Of a stretch of DNA of 64,000 nucleotides, positions 57,927 to 64,000 are shown one piece after another. This DNA comes from Rhynchonema sp. JSB1_4 (Eukaryota; Nematoda; Chromadorea; Monhysterida; Xyalidae), in contig JASAMV010005756.1 in the NCBI GenBank assembly GCA_030248065.1, forward strand, positions 1 to 64,000, written 5' to 3'. Under the pieces are notes generated by a model that saw only the letters and a list, made by a program, of their open reading frames with translations, did not search any database and was not told where the DNA came from. Every line of letters starts with the position of its first letter. The stretch's first letter is position 1. The position numbers were made by a program, and so were the translations under genes.

Positions 57927-58594
57927 TAGGTTGATTGCAGGCAGGCTTTTTTGGTGGTACAGTAGGAGTAGGTTGATTGCTGCAAAGCAAAGGCCTGAGT
58001 ATGGGTAGCTACTGCTTCTTTCTTCAAAACGATGACTGAAAAGATCAAGAACTAGGAAATGTTATTGCGCGAAGCGCAAAAATTTTGAAAATTTTGGTTC
58101 AAAAAATGGTAATTTCGTTCAAATTTAGGCATACCGGGCCGGACCGGGCCGGGCTGCTCGGCCCGGCCCGGTCGACCAACTCCAAAATCGCGGCCCGGCC
58201 CGGGTACCGGGCCGGGCCGGGCCAGCCCGTTTCCGATCTCTGGGCCCGACCGTTCGGGCCGGAAACCTCGGCCCGGCCCGATTCTCCAAATCATACCTCT
58301 GACAAGCAATTTTGTACCTTTTTAAGGCAAAAATCGGCGTTTTTCGACCTTATTTTCCAAAAAATCGCGCGCGCCGCGCGCAAACCCACCCATAATACCT
58401 ATTTTTAGACGATTTTCGGCGAAAATTTGGAAAAAGCACTATTTTTGTATTCTGGGAACAATTTTTTCAGGTTCAGGTCAGTGAATTAATAGAAGCCCCC
58501 CCCCCCGGAATAGAGCCCCCCGTAATAGAGCCCCCCAAAATGGGGTCAGTGAGTTAATAGAGCCCCCTTCTATTTAGGTTTTTACGGTACCTCC

Positions 58595-58870
58595 CTGGGG
58601 GAACGGGGGGAAGACCCAGATCCAGGAAAAGTCACTTTTGGGGTAGAAAATTTGACCGATTTTTGCCCCTTTTTGGAAACAATTCTTCATAAAAATGGTA
58701 TATTGGCGACTTTTGACATCATTGACCTAAAAATCGTTCATTTTAGGCCTAAAAAGGCCCATTTTAGGCCTAAAAATGCAAACTTTAGGCAAAAATTGAG
58801 GTGGTTAGTGTACCTTATGGGGACCCCCCAGTGCACTGTAGTGGCTGGGGGGATGGGGGGATTCCCCCCC
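58595..58870. mobile_element. Truncated copy of the 57037 family core
   Basis: gggggaagacccagatccag, then cattttaggcctaaaaagg and gaggtggttagtgtacctta, matches 37190-37420 and the inverse of 57120-57330. A cagtgcactgtagtggctgg end lies at about 58829-58851. Confidence 0.55.
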
Positions 58871-59420
58871 CTAAGGGGTATCTATCTCGAGTCAACCCTT
58901 AGGGGGGGGATGGGGGGGAAGGGTATCTATCTCGAGCCGACCCCAAATGGTATCTCGAGTAAGTAGATTTATGGTTTTCAAAGGCAAAAATAGGTGTTTT
59001 TCGACCTCGGGACCCCCAAAAATCGCAGACACCCAAAAATGGTCATTTTAGGCCAATTTTCGGCAAAAATGTCAAAAAATACCCATTTTTAGGCCAATTT
59101 TGCAGTAAAATTGCATGCAAAAAACGGCCTTTTCTCGCCTTTTGACGGACCATAGGGGTATCTTGGGTAGCCTCTGGGGGGTATCTCGAGTAAGTCCGAA
59201 ACCTTCCCCCCCTACGGTATCTTGGGTCGATTGGCCTGCCACCAGTGTTGGAGGTGGGGGGGTTGGGGGGGGGGGTAGCCCCCCCCCAGTACAGTAGGTA
59301 TCCCCCCCTCGCCTGGTATAGTAGGTATCCCCCCCGATGTTTGGCATGGTACAGTAGGTATCCCCCCGATGTTCCCCCCGCTCCAGTAGGTATCCCCCCC
59401 CCCCCCGATTGTGCCCCAAA
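58870..59420. repeat. Word arrays GGTATCTATCTCGAGT and ACAGTAGGTATCCCCCC
   Basis: ggtatctatctcgagtc and related forms occur at 58876, 58921, 58945 and, as variants, at 59158-59225. acagtaggtatcccccc and related forms follow at 59290-59400 and once at 59650. Two element types are nested or abutting here; their cores contain cattttaggccaattttcgg. Confidence 0.6.
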
Positions 59421-60109
59421 AGTGCCAATTTTTGACCAAAATGGCCGAAATTAGTGCAAAATCAGTGTTTTTTACCTCAAATTACCCGAAATTCGCGCGC
59501 TACGCGCGCAAATACTACGTTTTCACACGATTCCACACATAATAAACACATAAAAAATTTTCACCCCAAAACCTAACCCCCCCCCCAACCCCCCCCCCAA
59601 ACCCCCCCCCCCTAGGTACATAACCCCCCCCCAGGCCATCGGCTCTGGTACAGTAGGTATCCCCCCTCCAGAGTACCTCCAACACTGCCTGCCACCACAC
59701 TGCCCCAGTGTAGTACTTGGTCAGGGTGTTGACCATAGTAGTGGCTGGGGGGGGGTCTCAGTACTTACCTACCACAAACCCGAGGGGGGGTTGGGGGGAG
59801 GGGTTGAGTACTTACCTCTCACAACTCCAAATCATACCTCTCACAAGCAATTTTATACCTTTTTAAGGCAAAAATCGGTGTTTTTCGACCTTATTTTCCC
59901 AAAAAACGCCCACCCATAATACCTATTTTTAGGCGATTTTCGGCGAAAATTTTGAAAAAGTACTATTTTTACCTCAATTTTTGGCCAAAATTGTATCACA
60001 AAAACGGTGTTTTTTCGCCTTTTTGGATGACCAAAATCATACCTCTCACGCTTCCGGTCCCAACCCCGCATCATACTTACCTCCCACACATGGGCCTGCC
60101 ACTACACTG

Positions 60110-61410
60110 GTGTTGACGATAGATAGATTGGGACCGGAAATGTGTTGACGATAGATAGATGACCCAAGTCCGAAATCTGGGGGGGGGTCGACCCAAACTT
60201 GTTGACGATAGATAGTGCATTAAGAAGGTAATAATGTGTAAATATTAATGGAAATGTATATAGATGTACTACGCAATTTTTTGCCTATTTGGGGCAAAAA
60301 ATACCGATTTTGAGCCATTTTGAGTCAAAAATGTCCATTTTGGGGTCGATTGTTGTTGACGATAGATAGATTGTTCCCAGAATTTGTTGACGATAGATAG
60401 ATTTGCCCATATGTGTTGACGATAGATAGATGAAATCAAAAAGTGTTGACGATAGATAGATGAATTTGGGGGGGGACCCTCCACCCCCCCCCCCCCCAAG
60501 TACTACCCTGGGACCCCCTCCCCCCAGGAACTACACTATTTTTACCTCATATTTTGGCCAAAATTGTATCGCAAAAACGGTGTTTTTTCGCCTTTTTGGG
60601 TGACCAAAATCATACCTCTCACGCGTCCGGTCCGGTCCCAACCCCGCATCACAGTGTAGTACTTGGTCAGGGTGTTGACGATAGATAGATTGGGACCCGA
60701 AATGTGTTGACGATAGATAGATGACCCAAGTCCGAAATCTGGGGGGTCGACCCAAACTTGTTGACGATAGATAGATGGTGGGGGGGATCGCCAAAAATCA
60801 AGGTATAGTGCACTTAAATGTACTAAATCCGCGCGCAGCGCGCAATTTTTTGCCTATTTGGGGCAAAAAATACCGATTTTGAGCCATTTTGAGTCAAAAA
60901 TGTCAATTTTGGGTTCGAAATGTGTTGACGATAGATAGATTTATACTTGCGGGCCGGACAAAAACCGTTTTTTTCCGAAAAAAAAAACCGAAAAAAACTT
61001 TTTATTTTTCCGGAAATTTTTCCAAGTGGCAAGTGGCAAAAATTTGCGAGATATTTTCCAAGGTTGCGAGAGGATGTTGTCAAAACCAATGTAAATCGGT
61101 ACAAAACAGTTCAAAACGAGCACTTTTTAATCTCCAGGTGCATTTTTAGACTGTTTCAGGCCATTTCCCGGCGAAATTTTCTCCAAAATAGGCGTTTTTG
61201 GACCATGGGTATCCTTAAGTACTGAAAAAATATTTGGAAAAAACCGGTTTTTTTCCGAAAAAAACTGTTTTTTTTTCCAAAAATATATTTTGCGGAAAAA
61301 TACGCAAGTATAGATATATTGTTACCAGAATTTGTTGACGATAGATAGATTTGCCCATAAGTGTTGACGATAGATAGATGAAATCAAAAAGTGTTGACGA
61401 TAGATAGATG
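60110..61410. repeat. Word array GTTGACGATAGATAGAT
   Basis: The word gttgacgatagatagat occurs about eleven times: several around 60112-60215, four at 60354-60475, three at 60675-60775, one at 60921 and three at 61333-61408. Blocks repeat (60112-60215 and 60680-60775; 60370-60470 and 61330-61410), so at least two copies of the same element are nested or partly duplicated. The core has cgcgcgcagcgcgc at about 60832. Confidence 0.65.
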
Positions 61411-62468
61411 AATTTGGGGGACCCCCCCCCCAAGTACTACCCTGCCGCATCATACTTACCTCCCACACATGGGCCTGCCACCAGTGCTGTGGCTGGGGAG
61501 GGGGTCCAAGGTCCAATGGTACCCTACCCGCCCCGCCCTGGTACCCTACCCGCCCCGATTTTTGCGCTCAAAATGCCCATTTTCGGTCAAATATGACCTA
61601 ATTTTGACCGAAAACCATTAAAAGTGCAAAAAATCGCGCGCTGCGCGCGATATATGCACTTCATAGCATATAAAAATAGGCACCCAAAAAAACCTGTATT
61701 GTACCCTACCCGCCCCGAAAAATCTTCCCCCCTCCCCCCAAACCGGATTCCCCCCCCCCCAAGATCCCAGGTTCCAGGTACACTACCCCCTACCCGCCCC
61801 GGATTTTTCCACCCAGTGCTGTGGCTGGGGGGGGGGGGGTGGGGGGTCCCCCCAATGGTGCCCTACCCGCCCCGGCCTAGTACGCTACCCCCTACCCGCC
61901 CCGCTCTTGTACCCTACCCCTCTACCCGCCCCGCCCTGGTACCCTACCCGCCCCGATTTTTAATCCCAAAATGCCCATTTTTCGGTCAAAAATGCCCAAA
62001 TTTCGACCGAAAACCCTAAAAAGTGCAAAAAATCTCGCGCTGCGCGCGATATATGCACTTTTTAGTACATAAAAACAGGCCCCCGGCCGAAAAAACTTGT
62101 GTTGTACCCTGCCCGCCCCGAAAAATCTTCACCCCCTCCTATAATTGCGTATTTTTCCGAAAAATATATTTTTGTAAAAAAAACCTTTTTTTTTCCGTAA
62201 AAAAAACCGTTTTTTTTCCAAATATTTTTCCAGTACTTAAGGATACCCATGGTCCAAAAACGCCTATTTTGGAGAAAATTTTGTCGGGAAGTGGCCTGAA
62301 ACATGCTAAAAATGCACTTGGAGATTAAAAAGTGCTCATTTTGAACTGTTTAGCACCGTTTTACATTAGTTTTGACAACATCCTTTCGTAACCCTTGAAA
62401 ATATTTCAACGGTTTTTTTTCGGTTTTTTTCCGGAAAAAAACGGTTTTTTTTCCGGCCCGGAAGTATA
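60945..62468. mobile_element. Foldback element, word ACCGGTTTTTTTCCG
   Basis: Left end tacttgcgggccggacaaaa and right end ttccggcccggaagta are inverted, and so are ggcgtttttggaccatgggt (61191) with its partner at 62246-62265. Runs of T or A broken by ccg form its private word. The region 61320-62140 inside holds the next element type. Confidence 0.6.
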
Positions 62469-62590
62469 CCCCCTCCCCTCCCCCCAAACCGGATTTCCTC
62501 CCCCCCCCCCAAAATCCCAGGTACACTACCCCCCTAACCGCCCCGATTTTTTACACCTATGTACCCTACCCCCCCCACAAAAGTAGCCAC
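61515..62590. repeat. Word array GGTACCCTACCCGCCCCG
   Basis: taccctacccgccccg occurs at 61520, 61540, 61700, 61786, 61861, 61885, 61910, 61941, 62104 (as taccctgcccgccccg) and variants up to 62575. Cores at 61555-61680 and 61955-62085 are near-duplicates, each with a gcgcgctgcgcgcg palindrome before atatatgcactt. Confidence 0.65.
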
Positions 62591-62964
62591 AGCACAGTTT
62601 CCACCTAAGTACCCTAAAAACCAAAAAAAAAGGGGGCTCTATTAACTAACAGACCCCATTTTGGGGCTCTATTACGGGGGGGCTCTGTTCCGGGGGGCCT
62701 CTATTAATTCACTGACCCGAACCTGAAAAAATTGTTCTCAGAAATAACCCCAAAAAACCCTAACAAGGGGTCTGAAAGGATGTTTTTTCGCTTGTAATCG
62801 CATTTATTCGTGTCTATTCGTCAATAAGAGGCGTATTATGTGCTCTGGAACGAACAACAAACGTGCATAAATGTACCTGTACACCACTATCAAGCCTTAA
62901 TACACTACAGTATATGGGATGTTGCTTAGGGGGGGAGCTCTATTCCGGGGCAATGGTGTGGCAG

Positions 62965-63940
62965 GGGGTGGGGGTAGGGTTAGAGGTCGCGGGGGGGGGG
63001 TACCCGACACCCGACAGCCGACACCCGACATCTGGAAGTACCCGACACCCGACATCTGAGAAAAAAAGCCGACACCCGACAGTTGCAAAAAAACCCGACA
63101 CCCGACATCTAGTTTTTGAAAAAAACCGACACCCGACACCTGTTTTTGGACCAAAAACAGGCAAATTTTTGTTCATTTGCATCATTAGTGCAATTTTTTG
63201 GCTCAAGTTACTGAATTCAAGTATTTTCACACGAAATAAACACCAAAATGTGACATTCTGCGTCTTCGGAAACATTTGGTTCGAAGAAAATTTTCTCCCA
63301 AAATTCTTCTCTCAGCAAAACTGATGTTTTGAACCGTAAGTGTCGGGTGTCGGCTGTCGGATGTCGGGTCCTAAAAAACCCGACACCCGACATCTGGAGG
63401 TACCCGACACCCGACACCTACACTTTTTTGGCACCCGACACCCGACATCTCTCTAACCCTAGTGGGGGGTCCCCCCAAGGTACAGTAGGTACGTAGGTTG
63501 ACGCTCCATCCTGGTACAGTAGGTAGGTCGCCGCCCGGCGGGGGTACCCGACACCCGACATCTGAGAAAAAAGCCGACACCCGACAGTTGCAAAAAAACC
63601 GACATCCGACATCTAGTTTTTGGAAAAAAACCGACACCCGACACCTGTTTTTGGACCAAAAAACAGGCAAGTTTTTGCTCATTTGCATCATTAGTGCAAT
63701 TTTTTGGCTCAAGCTACTGAATTCAAGTATTTTCACACGAAATGAACACCAAAATGTCACATTCTGCGTCTTCGGAAACATTTGGTTCGAAGAAAATTTT
63801 CTCTAAAAAATTCTTATCTCAGCAAAACTGATGTTTTGAACCGTGAGTGTCGGGTGTCGGGTCCCAAAAAACCGACATCTGGGGGTACCCGACACCCGAC
63901 ACCTACACTTTTTTGGCACCCGACATCTCTCTAACCCTAT
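62965..63940. repeat. Two tandem copies of an element with word CCGACACCCGACATC
   Basis: Copy one (about 62965-63455) and copy two (about 63540-63940) run in the same direction with high similarity. Each has three or four direct cccgacacccgacatc words on the left and several direct and inverted ones on the right, plus a shared core (catttgcatcattagtgcaa, cgtcttcggaaacatttgg). Copy one is bounded by tagggttagagg on the left and ctctctaaccctag on the right. Confidence 0.7.
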
Positions 63941-64000
63941 TCCCCCCTCGGGTGTACACAATCCCCCCCTCCGAAAAAAACGTGGGTCCGGTCCGCTATC

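Larger units (their letters stand above)
56308..58290. repeat. Split element with GGCCCG word arrays, holding insertions
   Basis: Arrays of cggcccggcc fill 56310-56400 and 56550-56760 on the left and 58128-58285 on the right in inverted orientation. Between them lie later insertions at 56820-56950 (word ggtacagtagtaggtag), 57037-57425 and 57516-57926. Proline/glycine/arginine-rich open frames here are by-products of the repeat. Confidence 0.6.
58448..62740. mobile_element. 4.3-kb inverted-repeat frame, word AATAGAGCCCCCC, packed with nested elements
   Basis: The outer repeat (gaacaattttttcaggttca and gtcagtgaattaatagaagc on the left, their inverses at 62680-62735) spans about 120 bases and includes three or four aatagagcccccc words on each side. 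Nearly everything between is further repeat: the element families described at 58595-62590. No conserved protein was seen. Confidence 0.6.

Noticed and set aside
58888..63800. Many ORFs of 60-150 codons in the repeat island
   Set aside because: They consist of translated words and cores, differ between copies by frameshifts and show no domain.

Overview
The window looks like nuclear DNA from a eukaryote, most likely an invertebrate animal or a close unicellular relative. Its genes are split by many GT-AG introns, most of them about 60-450 bases. One gene is a phospholipase B-like (PLBD) hydrolase and another encodes tandem SH3 domains. I see no bacterial-type operons, rRNA genes or CRISPR arrays. 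The species cannot be named from the sequence.

Left part (1-27 kb) is gene-bearing. On the minus strand there are exons of a membrane protein (about 0.2-1.2 kb), a 3'-terminal exon (2.4-2.6 kb), some weaker exon candidates (6.8-7.4 kb) and a nine-exon gene for a 408-residue adaptor with two C-terminal SH3 domains (8.5-13.1 kb). On the plus strand there is a long intronless ORF with internal repeats (3.3-5.3 kb, no recognised family) and a 14-exon PLBD gene (21.25-27.0 kb). Several inverted-repeat (MITE or foldback) elements lie between and inside these genes. One ends only a few bases upstream of a PLBD 3' splice site.

Middle part (about 28.9-56 kb) is a tandem array. A unit of roughly 12.5-13 kb occurs from 29.27 kb and again from 42.23 kb, and a third, diverged start follows at 54.79 kb. 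Just before each unit start, on the minus strand, lies a first exon for a small secreted cysteine-rich protein. Each unit also carries a stretch resembling the end of the PLBD gene and its 3' flank. Because the two full units are paralogues, several mobile elements can be read as filled versus empty sites, which exposes target-site duplications directly: hAT-type (8 bp, CAGGGTTGG ends), Harbinger-like (TTA or TAA), TTAA-type and TA-type elements.

Right part (56.3-64 kb) is a nested island of non-autonomous elements with almost no coding potential. Its most striking property is that each element has its own short word, repeated several times near each end and inverted between the ends, while the words differ completely from element to element. 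Many of these elements also carry a small GCGCGC-type palindrome near their middle. The same plan (private word arrays, shared boxes) is seen in the Harbinger-like elements of the tandem array, and I consider it the most interesting signal in the window.
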